DNA of 64,000 nt from JAWXUD01 sp044432945 (GCA_044432945.1 JAWXUD010000001.1:1-64000); one strand, 5' to 3'. Shown: positions 24,637-34,335, counted from the first letter of the stretch. Notes: a model not told the origin generated them from the sequence alone. Made by a program: numbers and translations.

Positions 24637-24870
24637 ATGGCAAGTATCGTAAACTTATTATCGCAAGTGTTTTCGCCTGCATCAACTCAAGTTGTAGCAC
24701 CAGTTACACAAAAGCCATCATCACCATATGGAAACAATCCATTCGTGAATTACAACGGCAACAGCTTGAATCAATATGCAAAAAACGCACCTGTGCGTGG
24801 TGGATATTTTGCTGGATATTACAATGGGAAACAAAACATAGTGGGGCAAAGACTATTTGTAGAAGTCTAA
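24637..24870 (+). CDS. Small unknown Asn/Gly/Tyr-rich protein
   Basis: This 77-residue protein starts with a short amphipathic helix (MASIVNLLSQVFSP), followed by a low-complexity segment rich in Asn, Gly, Tyr and Pro (SSPYGNNPFVNYNGNSLNQYAKN, PVRGGYFAGYYNGKQN). It has no cysteines or signal peptide. AAGTGAGGT is the ribosome site and a strong terminator follows. The composition resembles secreted or surface adhesive peptides, but I cannot assign a function. Confidence 0.65.
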   Translation: MASIVNLLSQVFSPASTQVVAPVTQKPSSPYGNNPFVNYNGNSLNQYAKNAPVRGGYFAGYYNGKQNIVGQRLFVEV

Positions 24871-24893
24871 AAATTTAAAACTACTTTACAAAC

Positions 24894-24930
24894 AAAGCTT
24901 TCATTAATAAATGAAAGCTTTTTATTTTTT
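24894..24930 (+). terminator. Rho-independent terminator
   Basis: A perfect 12-bp stem (AAAGCTTTCATT / AATGAAAGCTTT) with loop AATA is followed by TTATTTTTTT. It ends the small gene at 24637. Confidence 0.85.
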
Positions 24931-24982
24931 TATTATATAATATAGGAATAAGAAAAAAGAGGTAAGGGGCAAGGGGATTAAC

Positions 24983-26029
24983 ATGTTTGATGTAATAACA
25001 ATTGGAAGTGCGACAATGGACGTTTTTGTTGAATGCGAAGACGCTAATATAGTTGCAGTATCAACAAAAAATAAAAAGTCTGAATTTATGAGCTATCCTT
25101 ATGGCTCAAAAGTAGAAATTTCTGATTTCGCATCACAAGTCGGTGGCGGCGGAGTCAACACAGCGGTTAATTTCGCAAACCTTGGATTTAGCACAAGTGC
25201 CATTTTCAAAATTGGTGATGACATATATTCAAAAGGCATCTTAACATCGTTTGAAAACAAAAATGTCGACTTATCATACATCGCTCAAGACAAAAACATT
25301 AGCACAGGATTTTCAATAATTTTAGTAAGCTTTGAAGGCGACAGAACGGTTTTAGCACATCGTGGTGCTAACGCAAAACTGAAAAAATCTGATATTAATT
25401 TTGAAGCGATAAGACAAGCAAAATTCTTATACATCGCCCCAATGAATGGCGACAGCTGTAAAGTTTTAGACGAAGTGGTGAATTTCGCTACCAAAAATAA
25501 CGTAAAAATCTGTTATAACGCAGGTTCAACAAGTATTAAAAAAGGGTTTAATTATCTTAAAAAAATCCTTGAAGATGCACACATCGTAGTCATGAACAAG
25601 GAAGAAGCATCGCTTGCAACAAACATTCAAGTAAGACCTGATACTCGTGAAGAAAAATTTTCACAAAACCTAATACACCCTGACGTTAAAAAAATGTTTA
25701 CAAAATTAAAAATAAAAGATTATCAAGTTGTCGTCATCACAGATGGCGGTAACGGTGCTTACGCTTATGATGGACAGGATTATTACTATTGTCCGATATT
25801 TGAAGGCTCAATTGTTTCAACACTCGGAGCGGGGGACGCTTTCGCCTCAACTTTTTGTGCAGCACTCAACAAAACAGAATTTGACATAGGCAAGTCACTT
25901 CAATACGCTTCTATAAACTCCTCTGGCGTTGTTTCTACCTTTGGAGCAACTCAAGGATTGCTAACATTTGATGAAATCGAAAAGAAATTGAACCAAAATC
26001 CTGAATATAATTTCAGCACAGAGAAATAA
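24983..26029 (+). CDS. PfkB-family carbohydrate or nucleoside kinase
   Basis: This 348-residue protein has the ribokinase fold: ITIGSATMDVFVE start, the GGGGVNTAVNFANLG substrate/lid segment (~53-67), NKEEA near the middle, VVITDGGNGAYAYDG, and the catalytic TLGAGDAFASTF with its Asp near residue 285. The family phosphorylates sugars or nucleosides with ATP; the substrate cannot be read. The acidic ends and extra segment at ~215-235 (NIQVRPDTREEKFSQNL) are distinctive. AAGGGGCAAGGGGATT provides the ribosome site. It lies upstream of the flavoprotein genes but 67 bp away. Confidence 0.87.
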   Translation: MFDVITIGSATMDVFVECEDANIVAVSTKNKKSEFMSYPYGSKVEISDFASQVGGGGVNTAVNFANLGFSTSAIFKIGDDIYSKGILTSFENKNVDLSYIAQDKNISTGFSIILVSFEGDRTVLAHRGANAKLKKSDINFEAIRQAKFLYIAPMNGDSCKVLDEVVNFATKNNVKICYNAGSTSIKKGFNYLKKILEDAHIVVMNKEEASLATNIQVRPDTREEKFSQNLIHPDVKKMFTKLKIKDYQVVVITDGGNGAYAYDGQDYYYCPIFEGSIVSTLGAGDAFASTFCAALNKTEFDIGKSLQYASINSSGVVSTFGATQGLLTFDEIEKKLNQNPEYNFSTEK

Positions 26030-26096
26030 TTTTACATTTTTGCATTTTATTGTAAAATATGTTTATAATACAGAATAAATAAATGGAGAGAATAAT

Positions 26097-26945
26097 ATGG
26101 GATACAAAATTATATCAAAAAAAGAATTATGCCCTAACCAATATGAAATTACGATTGATGCACCTTACGTTGTAAGAAACGCTCAAGCAGGACAATTTAT
26201 CATATTTAGAGCAGACAAAGACGGCGAAAGAGTACCACTAACCATCGCTGATGTTGACAAAGAAACAGGGGCATTAACTATTGTATTTATGGCAGTTGGT
26301 TATTCAACTAAAAAGCTAGCAGAACTGAACGCTGGTGATGAATTAGAAGATATCGTAGGTCCTTTAGGACAGCCTACTCATATAAAAAATCATGGCACAG
26401 TGGTTTGTCTAGCTGGTGGTTATGGTGCTGCTCCTTGTTATTTGATTGCAAAAGCTTTCAAAGATGCTGGCAATAAAGTTTATATGATCATGGGTGCTAG
26501 AAACAAAGATTTAATCTTCTGGGAAGACAAAATGAAAGACGCTTGCACTGAATTATACATAACAACTGATGATGGTTCACTAGGCGAAAAAGGATTTGTA
26601 ACAGGAGTTCTTGAACGAATAATGGGACAAGAAAAAATTGATTATGCGATAGCTGTTGGACCTATGCCAATGATGAGAGCAGTGGCTAATTTAACTCGTG
26701 ATAAAGGGATTTATACTGAAGCTAGCATGAATCCAATCATGGTTGATGGGACAGGTATGTGCGGAGCTTGCCGTGTTACTGTTGGCGGGGTCACTAAATT
26801 CGCTTGCGTTGATGGACCTGATTTCAACGCTCACGAAATTGATTTTGATGAAGTTATCAACAGAACTCGCATTTACAAAGACCAAGAAAAAAAACGTGAT
26901 GAAAATTGCAACTTGCTTCGTCAAGCAGCAGCAATGAAAAATTAA
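26097..26945 (+). CDS. NfnA/SudB-type FAD/NAD(P)-binding [2Fe-2S] protein
   Basis: This 282-residue protein belongs to the 'sulfide/dihydroorotate dehydrogenase-like FAD/NAD-binding' family, the small subunit of NADH-dependent ferredoxin:NADP reductase. The FAD site is ERVPLTIAD and GYSTKKL, the NAD site CLAGGYGAAPCYLIAKA, and the C-terminal [2Fe-2S] motif DGTGMCGACRVTVGGVTKFACVDG, with three cysteines (222, 225, 237) and a nearby Asp as in NfnA. The normal large partner (NfnB, a GltD-like flavoprotein) is missing here. Instead a small Cys protein and etfBA follow within ~200 bp, which suggests a role in electron transfer to that flavoprotein. Confidence 0.88.
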   Translation: MGYKIISKKELCPNQYEITIDAPYVVRNAQAGQFIIFRADKDGERVPLTIADVDKETGALTIVFMAVGYSTKKLAELNAGDELEDIVGPLGQPTHIKNHGTVVCLAGGYGAAPCYLIAKAFKDAGNKVYMIMGARNKDLIFWEDKMKDACTELYITTDDGSLGEKGFVTGVLERIMGQEKIDYAIAVGPMPMMRAVANLTRDKGIYTEASMNPIMVDGTGMCGACRVTVGGVTKFACVDGPDFNAHEIDFDEVINRTRIYKDQEKKRDENCNLLRQAAAMKN

Positions 26946-26958
26946 GAAAGGTTTTGAA

Positions 26959-27138
26959 ATGACTAAAGAAACTAATTACTGTCCTTTAATGAGCGTTGGC
27001 TCTGAATATGAAAAAGTTTGTGCTTTAGAAAATTGCATGTGGTATATTCCAAACGTTAAAAAATGCTCTATGTATATGCTTGCTTATAACGCTATGCAAG
27101 AAACTAACGCTAGACAAAGAGCAAACCAACCTAAATAA
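26959..27138 (+). CDS. Small cysteine protein between the flavoprotein genes
   Basis: This 59-residue protein has GAAAGGTTTTGAA as ribosome site. Its four cysteines are spaced as YCPLMS, VCALENCMWY and KKCSMY. This CPLMS...C.x.x.C.W...C pattern is one I associate with small proteins encoded beside redox or formate/sulfur genes in anaerobes, and would suit a metal or Fe-S site. It lies 13 bp after the NfnA-like gene and 14 bp before etfB, so it is certainly in that operon. Its function is unknown. Confidence 0.75.
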   Translation: MTKETNYCPLMSVGSEYEKVCALENCMWYIPNVKKCSMYMLAYNAMQETNARQRANQPK

Positions 27139-27152
27139 AAAAAGGATAAAAT

Positions 27153-27974
27153 ATGAAAATAGTTGTCTGTATTAAACAAATTCCTGATACGACTGACATT
27201 AAGTGGACAGAAAATAATACCATTCAGCGTGAAGGCGTTGAAAGTATTATAAACCCATATGATGTTTATGCTCTAGAAACCGCTTTAGAAATAAAAAAAC
27301 AAATTGCTAACACTGAAATAACAGTATTGACAATGGGACCAGCACAAGCAACGGACATGTTAAAAAAAGCTTTAGCAATAGGTTGTGACAACGCTATTTT
27401 AGTTAGTGATAGAAAATTTGCAGGTGCTGACACTTATGCCACATCTAAAACATTGTCTAATGCAATAAAAAAACAAGTCCCCGATTTTGACTTAATCATT
27501 TGTGGACAATTCGCACTAGATGGTGATACGGCTCAAACTGGTCCTGGTATTGCTTCTAAACTAGAAATCGTACAAGCAACATTCATCAAACAATTAACTG
27601 AAATTAATGAGAACTTTTTAATAGCAAAACGTGAAATAGAAGAAGGTATTGAAATTACAAAAATACAACTCCCTGCCCTTATTTGTGTTTTGCAACAAGA
27701 GAAAGAACCAACTAGAGCTTTAATCGATGGGATAATAAAAGCCGAAAATACTGAAATTGTCACACTGAGTGCTAATGATATTGATGTTTTAGACGAAGAA
27801 GTAGGCATAAAAGGGTCGCCAACCTATGTTAGTCGTGCTTTTAGACCAGACAAAACAAGACAAACTTGTCAAAATTTAACCTCAGTTGATGAACTATTCA
27901 ACAAACTAAATGAATTAGGGGTTAATAAAGCGGTTGATGAAGTTAATGAGGTGAAAGAGGTCGAAAATGAATAA
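27153..27974 (+). CDS. etfB: Electron transfer flavoprotein subunit beta
   Basis: This 273-residue protein starts KIVVCIKQIPDTTDIKW and continues with INPYDVYALETALEIK, LTMGPAQATDMLKKALAIGCD and CGQFALDGDTAQTGPGIA, all typical of EtfB of anaerobic bacteria. It carries the AMP or second FAD site and forms a heterodimer with EtfA to shuttle electrons from dehydrogenases. It overlaps etfA by 8 bp and follows the NfnA-like gene and a small Cys protein. The last ~20 residues are an acidic, repeat-like tail (AVDEVNEVKEVENE). Confidence 0.95.
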   Translation: MKIVVCIKQIPDTTDIKWTENNTIQREGVESIINPYDVYALETALEIKKQIANTEITVLTMGPAQATDMLKKALAIGCDNAILVSDRKFAGADTYATSKTLSNAIKKQVPDFDLIICGQFALDGDTAQTGPGIASKLEIVQATFIKQLTEINENFLIAKREIEEGIEITKIQLPALICVLQQEKEPTRALIDGIIKAENTEIVTLSANDIDVLDEEVGIKGSPTYVSRAFRPDKTRQTCQNLTSVDELFNKLNELGVNKAVDEVNEVKEVENE

Positions 27975-28959
27975 AGGTATTTTGATTTATGCAGAAGTCA
28001 CCAAGCAAGACTACTTGCACACAGTTTTTTTTGAACTCGCTAACAAGGCACAAGAATTATCAAAAAGCCTCGATAACGAACCAGTTATCGCACTTTTAAT
28101 TTCAAAATGTGGATTGGTAGAGAATTACAAAGAAGCTTTTGAAAAAAGTAGTATTGACAAAGTTTTTGTCGTTGAAAGTGATAGGTTAGAAAATTATTCA
28201 ACAGAACTATACACAAAATCGGCACTTGAAATTATCGAAGAAATCAAACCGTCAATAATTTTAATCGGTGCAACAACTCAAGGACGAGATTTAGCCCCAA
28301 GGCTAGCTTCTTTATTACACACAGGATTAACGGCTGATTGTACCGAACTAGGAATTAATGATAAAGGGCAGTTAGCAGCAACTAGACCGACTTTTGGCGG
28401 AAATTTAATGGCAACAATTTTGTGTAAAAACTTCCCTCAAATGGCAACTGTTAGACCAAGGGTTTTAAAACCAGCTCAAATGGATAACGCAAAAAATACT
28501 GAATATATTTATAAAAATATCAATCTTGACGATATGCAACCAAAAGTTGAATTGATAGAGTTTATCAAATCCCTAAAATCATCAATAAACGAACTTGACA
28601 GTGCTGAGATTATTGTTGCTGGCGGACGTGGCATGAAAAATGCTGAAGGGTTTACGCTTTTAAAAGAGTTTGCAGATATTATAGGAGCAACAGTTGGGGC
28701 TAGTAGAGTCGCTGTTGAAATGGGATTAGCTAATCATGAAACTCAAATAGGACAAACTGGTAAATCTATTTCGCCAAAAATTTATATAGCTTGTGGAATA
28801 TCAGGTGCGATACAACACACTATAGGAATTGGTGACAGCAAAACTATTATTGCGATTAATAATGATGAAAATGCTCAAATTTTCGAACACAGCGATTATA
28901 AAATCGTAGGCGATGTTTTTGAAATATTACCTGAATTAACAAATTTGTTTAAAAAATAA
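27967..28959 (+). CDS. etfA: Electron transfer flavoprotein subunit alpha
   Basis: This 330-residue EtfA binds FAD in its C-terminal domain: VAGGRGMKNAEGF, VGASRVAVEMGLANHETQIGQTGKSISPKIYIACGISGAIQHTIGI, then IIAINNDENAQIF. It lacks the extra N-terminal ferredoxin domain of some clostridial bifurcating EtfA proteins. With EtfB it accepts electrons from, or donates them to, partners such as acyl-CoA dehydrogenases, none of which is in this window. The context of an NfnA-like subunit suggests NAD(P)H as one partner. The start overlaps etfB. Confidence 0.95.
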   Translation: MNKGILIYAEVTKQDYLHTVFFELANKAQELSKSLDNEPVIALLISKCGLVENYKEAFEKSSIDKVFVVESDRLENYSTELYTKSALEIIEEIKPSIILIGATTQGRDLAPRLASLLHTGLTADCTELGINDKGQLAATRPTFGGNLMATILCKNFPQMATVRPRVLKPAQMDNAKNTEYIYKNINLDDMQPKVELIEFIKSLKSSINELDSAEIIVAGGRGMKNAEGFTLLKEFADIIGATVGASRVAVEMGLANHETQIGQTGKSISPKIYIACGISGAIQHTIGIGDSKTIIAINNDENAQIFEHSDYKIVGDVFEILPELTNLFKK

Positions 28960-29021
28960 TCTTTTCATGCTAAACTTTATTAGTAAAACCCATATTAAAA
29001 ATTGAAAGGGATAGGATTATA

Positions 29022-30302
29022 ATGAATAAAGTTGTAGTTGGCGCTCAATGGGGCGATGAAGGTAAAGCAAAAATAACAGACTTATTAGCTGAAAAAGCTG
29101 AACTGATTATCAGATACCAAGGTGGCTGTAACGCTGGACACACAGTCGTTGTCGGCGATAGAACTTACAAATTTCACTTAATACCATCTGGAATATTATA
29201 TGGCGACAAACCATGCTTTATCGGTGCTGGAACAGTAATTCTTCCTGAATCTTTTGAGGCTGAGGTTGAAGGCTTAATCTCTGATGGCATTGATGTTTCT
29301 AACCTAAAAGTAAGTCCACTAGCTTCAATCACTATGCCTTATCACACAGAAGTTGATGGGTATTGTGAAAACACTGCTAAAAAAGGTAAAATTGGAACTA
29401 CCAAAAAAGGTATTGGACCAACTTATACAGACAAAGTTGCAAGAACAGGGTTAAAAATCGAAGATTTATATTGCACTGAAGCACTTGATGAGAAACTTGA
29501 TGTTATATTACCTATAAAAAATAAAATTTTAAAAGAAGTATACGGACTAAAACAGTATTCAAAAGACGAAATAAAATCACTTTGTGCTAAATACGCTGAA
29601 ATTTTCCGTCCATACGTTTGTTTTGACTGGCAAGAGCTTCTAAACTCTCACAAATCTTCAACAAATATCTTATTTGAAGGCGCTCAAGGTGTAATGCTTG
29701 ACGTAGATTATGGAACTTACCCTTACGTAACAAGTTCAAATCCTATCGGCGGCGGTGCTGCTGTTGGAAGTGGTTATGGTCCTACTATGATTAAAGAAGT
29801 TATCGGTGTTGCAAAAGCATATGTCACAAGAGTTGGAGAAGGTCCTTTTGTCACTGAATTAGACGATGAAATCGGGGCTGAAATCCGTAAAGTCGGAGCA
29901 GAATTTGGGGTTACAACTGGTCGACCACGCCGTTGTGGTTGGTTTGATGCTGTTACGATGAAATACGCTGTATTAGTCGGTGGCTTGACTTCTATCGCTC
30001 TTACAAAAATCGATGTGTTTGATGATTTTGATGAGATTAAAGTTTGTACGGCATACAAAGATACACGTGATGGCAAGATTTATAATTCCTATCCTACAAA
30101 TGTATTTATTCACAAATATCTAGAGCCTGTTTATGAAACTCATCAAGGTTGGAATTCTGATATTACTAAAATTAAAGAATACGAACAGTTACCAACAAAT
30201 GCTAAAAAATACCTAGAACGATTAGAAGATCTTCTTGAAACTCCAATTTCAATCGTAAGCGTTGGACCTGAACGTGAACAAACTATATTTAAAAACAATT
30301 AA
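29022..30302 (+). CDS. purA: Adenylosuccinate synthetase
   Basis: It joins IMP and aspartate using GTP in AMP synthesis. The P-loop WGDEGKAKITD (the usual GDEGKGK with Gly to Ala), GGCNAGHTV, IGTTKKGIGPTYTDKVARTG, FEGAQGVMLDVDYGTYPYVTSSNP and TTGRPRRCGWFD are all present. The length of 426 is normal. Ribosome site GAAAGGGATAGG. It stands alone between etfA and the M16 peptidase. Confidence 0.96.
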   Translation: MNKVVVGAQWGDEGKAKITDLLAEKAELIIRYQGGCNAGHTVVVGDRTYKFHLIPSGILYGDKPCFIGAGTVILPESFEAEVEGLISDGIDVSNLKVSPLASITMPYHTEVDGYCENTAKKGKIGTTKKGIGPTYTDKVARTGLKIEDLYCTEALDEKLDVILPIKNKILKEVYGLKQYSKDEIKSLCAKYAEIFRPYVCFDWQELLNSHKSSTNILFEGAQGVMLDVDYGTYPYVTSSNPIGGGAAVGSGYGPTMIKEVIGVAKAYVTRVGEGPFVTELDDEIGAEIRKVGAEFGVTTGRPRRCGWFDAVTMKYAVLVGGLTSIALTKIDVFDDFDEIKVCTAYKDTRDGKIYNSYPTNVFIHKYLEPVYETHQGWNSDITKIKEYEQLPTNAKKYLERLEDLLETPISIVSVGPEREQTIFKNN

Positions 30303-30377
30303 CTTTTGTTACAATTTAGCAATTTAAAAATATTTTTGGTTTTAATATAGTTAATGACATTTTAGTATGGGAAAATT

Positions 30378-33206
30378 ATGTTTGAAATCAATAAGATTTA
30401 TGCAAATAATACAAATAATACAAATAATATAAATATTAAAAAGGAAAAAGCGAAATCGCCAACATTTGCTGGTGAAAACTCTTACGCTCAAAAACCGACT
30501 GAACTATCGCCTGTAACACCTGATTATTCAGTTAAACTACCGATTGCTTATAATAAAGTGAACGAAATCGAATTACCTAATAATTTGAAAGCACACGATT
30601 ATAAACTTGCAAACGGTCAAAGAATTGTTATCGTTCCGACAGAGGGCGAAACTGTTGTTAAGACATACGTAAATTCAGGCTCTATGAACGAAACAGACAA
30701 CATTCGTGGGATTAGTCATTATATAGAACATAATTTGTTTAATGGTTCAAAAGGGTTAGAAGATGGTCAGTTTTTTTCTGAAGTCAACAAAATGGGTGCT
30801 TCAACAAACGCTAGTACAGGTTTTGCAGAAACCAATTATTATATAAAATCAAATTTGCTTGACGAAAAAGATTTTGAAAAAACCTTGAAACTACACGCAT
30901 CAATGCTTCAATCTCCAACTTTTGCAATAAATAAACTTGAAAAAGAAAAAGGAATTGTTAACAGTGAAATCAACATGATTTTATCAGACCCTGAAAACAT
31001 TGCTGTGAATAAAACTATCAAAAATCTTTATCAAATTCAAACAAATTCACAAGATTTAATCGGCGGAACGACTAAAAATATTACAAATCTTACCCAAGAT
31101 GATGTGAAAAATTATTATAAAAACAATTATTATCCATCAAATATGGTAACAGTCATCACGGGAGAAGTTGATGAAAATGAAGCGATAACACTTGTATCAA
31201 AGCTATTTAATGCAAAAAACACGCAAGTCCCTGATAGAAATTATGAAAAATTAACGCCAATAACATCGCCAAAACGTGAAGACATAATCTCAGATAAAGC
31301 AACTTCAACAAATATCATACTAGGGTTTAATGGACCAGAAAACAACAATTCAAAAGACATTATATTGACTGATGCACTTAGTTCAATTTTACTTTCTTGC
31401 TCAAGCCCAAGGGTTTATAAAGCACTAAAACCACTAAATACTGGAACTGATATATTTATTGAAAAAATCGGCACAAAATTTGATGACAACAAAGCTATCA
31501 TATTTGCACTAGATTGCAGTGATGAAAATTCTGAAAAAACATTAAAAGCAATTTATAGCGAAATATCAAAAATCCAAAACACACCTCCAACCGATGATGA
31601 GATGACTATCATCAAGAAAAAAATGATTAATAGTTACTACAAATCACTAGAAAGCTCGATGTCACTCAACCATAATATTGGAACTTCGTTTTTAGAAGGA
31701 AAAGAAAATGAGTTTTCCAACTATGTTAACACCATAAATTCGATGACAGCTCAAGATATCAGTGACATCGCTAAAAAATATTTAGACCTAAATAAAGTCG
31801 CTATAACAATGGTTCACCCTGATAAAGTTAACCCAAAAGATATAAAAACAAATTATGAAGCGAGCAAAAACGTTTCGTTTAGTGGTGTGCCAAAAGATAT
31901 TATAAACCTCGATAACGTCAACGCATATGAGGCTTCTAATAATTTCAAAATAATTACAAATAACACAAACAACGACAATACCTACATCAATTTCAAATTA
32001 GTAACTGATGATAATGCACCATATCCCCCTGCAATTAGCTCAATATTAGCATCAATGATAAATGAAGGTTCAGCTCTACATACTCAAGAAGAATTAGATT
32101 TTAATCATGATAAAGATGGCATTCAAATAGGATTTTTTGCTAACGAAAGAGAAATCGGAAGCATTTCTGAAACCAACAATCAAGATTTCGATAAAGCATT
32201 AAATTATAATAAAGAAACGATTTATAACCCAAGATTTACTCAAGAAAATTTTGAAACACAAAGAAAAGATTTGCTAGATAGATATAATCGCATGGAAAAA
32301 TATGCTTCTAATAAAATGGATAAAGAAATTTATAAAGGGTTGCCTCATGGAACAACTGATGAGGAAATGATTGAACAACTAAAAAATGCAAAATTGGAAG
32401 ATGTTCAAAACCTATATAAATATTTGTTAGAAAATGGCAAGGGAACAATAACTGTTTCAGGAGCTTTTGATAAAAAGCCTGAACTGCAACAAACGCTTTT
32501 TAATTCAGTATTAGCATTGCCAAATGTAGAGAAATCATCATTAGAAAAGTTAAAAGATGTTTATCAACCAACAGAAACTACAAAAGTTCTAACAGATACC
32601 GATAATCGTAATCAAGCTGAAATTTTGATGGCATATAAATTCAAACATAACGGCAACCTAAAAGACAACGTTTCTATTGATCTTCTAAACTCCATCTTAG
32701 GCGGAAGTAGCTCTTCAAGACTTTTTAATGACCTGAGAGAAACCCAAAAACTTGCATACTCTGTTGGTTCAAGAGTAAATTTCCACGAAAATATGGGTGT
32801 GATGAAACTCTATATCGAAACGACTACCGAAAACAAAGATACAAATGAAATAAGTTATGATAACATTCAAAAATCTATTGATGGGTTTAAAAAGAATATT
32901 GAAATATTAAAAACTAAAAAGATTTCAGAAGATGAATTAAATAGCGTCAAATTAAGATTTAAAAATTCATTACTAAACTCTACTCAAACAAATGATGACA
33001 AGAATTTTGAATTATCTGACTGCTCAAGCTCAATTTATGGGCTAGATGAAATAGACAAAATGTATGAAATGATTGATGAAATAACTGTTGATGATATTTA
33101 TAATAGTGCAAATTATATCTTTAAAGAGAAACCAACTTATTCGATTGTTGCAACCGAAAATACAATAAAACACAACGAAGAATATTTTAAAACTCTACAA
33201 GCTTAA
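30378..33206 (+). CDS. M16 (insulinase/pitrilysin) family zinc peptidase
   Basis: The protein has 942 residues in two M16 halves. The first holds the inverted zinc motif HYIEH (about 113-117, in ISHYIEHNLFNGSKG), with the distal glutamate in KGIVNSEINMI some 75 residues later, so it should be active. The second half, from about 500, has GGSSSSRLFNDLRETQKLAYSVGSR, the RxxxxYS signature of the partner half. Such enzymes cut short or unfolded peptides in a closed chamber. The N-terminus is not a signal peptide but an Asn-rich stretch followed by KSPTFAGE, the P-x-F-x-G motif shared with other proteins here. A strong bidirectional terminator follows. Confidence 0.9.
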   Translation: MFEINKIYANNTNNTNNINIKKEKAKSPTFAGENSYAQKPTELSPVTPDYSVKLPIAYNKVNEIELPNNLKAHDYKLANGQRIVIVPTEGETVVKTYVNSGSMNETDNIRGISHYIEHNLFNGSKGLEDGQFFSEVNKMGASTNASTGFAETNYYIKSNLLDEKDFEKTLKLHASMLQSPTFAINKLEKEKGIVNSEINMILSDPENIAVNKTIKNLYQIQTNSQDLIGGTTKNITNLTQDDVKNYYKNNYYPSNMVTVITGEVDENEAITLVSKLFNAKNTQVPDRNYEKLTPITSPKREDIISDKATSTNIILGFNGPENNNSKDIILTDALSSILLSCSSPRVYKALKPLNTGTDIFIEKIGTKFDDNKAIIFALDCSDENSEKTLKAIYSEISKIQNTPPTDDEMTIIKKKMINSYYKSLESSMSLNHNIGTSFLEGKENEFSNYVNTINSMTAQDISDIAKKYLDLNKVAITMVHPDKVNPKDIKTNYEASKNVSFSGVPKDIINLDNVNAYEASNNFKIITNNTNNDNTYINFKLVTDDNAPYPPAISSILASMINEGSALHTQEELDFNHDKDGIQIGFFANEREIGSISETNNQDFDKALNYNKETIYNPRFTQENFETQRKDLLDRYNRMEKYASNKMDKEIYKGLPHGTTDEEMIEQLKNAKLEDVQNLYKYLLENGKGTITVSGAFDKKPELQQTLFNSVLALPNVEKSSLEKLKDVYQPTETTKVLTDTDNRNQAEILMAYKFKHNGNLKDNVSIDLLNSILGGSSSSRLFNDLRETQKLAYSVGSRVNFHENMGVMKLYIETTTENKDTNEISYDNIQKSIDGFKKNIEILKTKKISEDELNSVKLRFKNSLLNSTQTNDDKNFELSDCSSSIYGLDEIDKMYEMIDEITVDDIYNSANYIFKEKPTYSIVATENTIKHNEEYFKTLQA

Positions 33207-33221
33207 TAGATATTTATAAAT

Positions 33222-33260
33222 AAAGACGTCCCGATTTGAAATTCAAATCGGGACGTCTTT
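33222..33260. terminator. Bidirectional rho-independent terminator
   Basis: A perfect palindrome: AAAGACGTCCCGATTTGAA and its exact complement (19-bp arms, no more than a 1-nt loop), with T-runs on both strands. It ends the M16 gene from the left and gap from the right. Confidence 0.9.
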
Positions 33261-33284
33261 AATCTATTGAAACTAAATTACAAA

Positions 33285-34292
33285 TTATAATTTAGAAGCA
33301 ACCATTTTAGTTGTTTCAGCTAAACGAGTTGAATAACCCATTTCGTTGTCATACCAAGAAACAACTTTAACCATGTTTTCACCAATAACCATAGTTAACG
33401 CAGCGTCAACAGTTGATGATTGAGATGAACCGATGAAGTCAGTTGATACAAGTGGAGTTTCTTCGAAAACTAACACTTTACCGTCAGCAGCAGCTTTTAA
33501 AGCAGCGTTTACTGATTCAGCAGTAACAGGTTTTTCTGTTTCGAAAACTACGTCAACAACAGAAACGTCTGGAGTTGGAACACGCATAGCAAAACCGTTC
33601 AATTTACCTTTCAATTCTGGAAGAACTAAAGCAACCGCTTTAGCAGCACCAGTTGTTGTAGGAACGATGTTAATAGCACCAGCTCTAGCACGACGAGGGT
33701 CAGAGTGACCAGCGTCAAGAATTCTTTGATCACCTGTATAAGAGTGAACAGTTGTCATTAAACCTTTAACAACACCAAAGTTTTCAAGAACAACTTTAGC
33801 TACTGGAGCTAAGCAGTTAGTTGTGCAAGAAGCCATTGAAATTACATTGTGTTTAGTTGTGTCATATTCTTTTTCATTAACGCCTAAAACGATAGTTAAA
33901 TCTTCGTTTTTAGCAGGAGCAGAAATGATAACTTTTTTAGCACCAGCTTCGATGTGAGCTTTTGCTTTGTTAGCGTCTGTGTAGAAACCAGTTGATTCAA
34001 CAACAACTTCTACGCCTAATTTTGCCCAAGGAAGATCAGCAGGGTTTTTCTCAGCAAAGAAAAGGATTTTTTTACCGTTGATGATTAAACCATCTTCAGC
34101 AACGTCTACTGTACCGTCAAATCTACCCATAACTGAGTCATATTTGAAAACGTGTGCAGCATCTTTAGGTGTTAAACCTGGATCGTTAATTGCTACGTAA
34201 TCGATTTCGTTAAAAATGCCATCTCTGATAGCTGCTCTTAATGTGTTACGGCCGATTCTACCAAAGCCGTTAATTGCTACTTTTTTAGCCAT
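33285..34292 (-). CDS. gap: Glyceraldehyde-3-phosphate dehydrogenase
   Basis: This central glycolytic enzyme has 335 residues. The NAD site is INGFGRIGRNTLRAA, the active site SMASCTTNCLAPV with the catalytic Cys near 152, and HSYTGDQRILDAGHSDPRRARA and SWYDNEMGYS are present. Residue usage around the NAD site (AINDPG) does not settle NAD versus NADP. It has a clear promoter (34336-34364), an AAGGAG ribosome site and a terminator shared with the M16 gene. Codon use is biased and GC content higher than in its neighbours, as expected for a highly expressed gene. Confidence 0.97.
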   Translation of the reverse strand: MAKKVAINGFGRIGRNTLRAAIRDGIFNEIDYVAINDPGLTPKDAAHVFKYDSVMGRFDGTVDVAEDGLIINGKKILFFAEKNPADLPWAKLGVEVVVESTGFYTDANKAKAHIEAGAKKVIISAPAKNEDLTIVLGVNEKEYDTTKHNVISMASCTTNCLAPVAKVVLENFGVVKGLMTTVHSYTGDQRILDAGHSDPRRARAGAINIVPTTTGAAKAVALVLPELKGKLNGFAMRVPTPDVSVVDVVFETEKPVTAESVNAALKAAADGKVLVFEETPLVSTDFIGSSQSSTVDAALTMVIGENMVKVVSWYDNEMGYSTRLAETTKMVASKL

Positions 34293-34335
34293 AAGTTTTT
34301 ACTCCTTCTTATTTTGTAAAACTTGTACATGCTCT

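Noticed and set aside
33222..33260. Mobile-element inverted terminal repeat
   Set aside because: The 19-bp perfect palindrome with U-runs on both sides lies between two convergent genes and is a bidirectional terminator.
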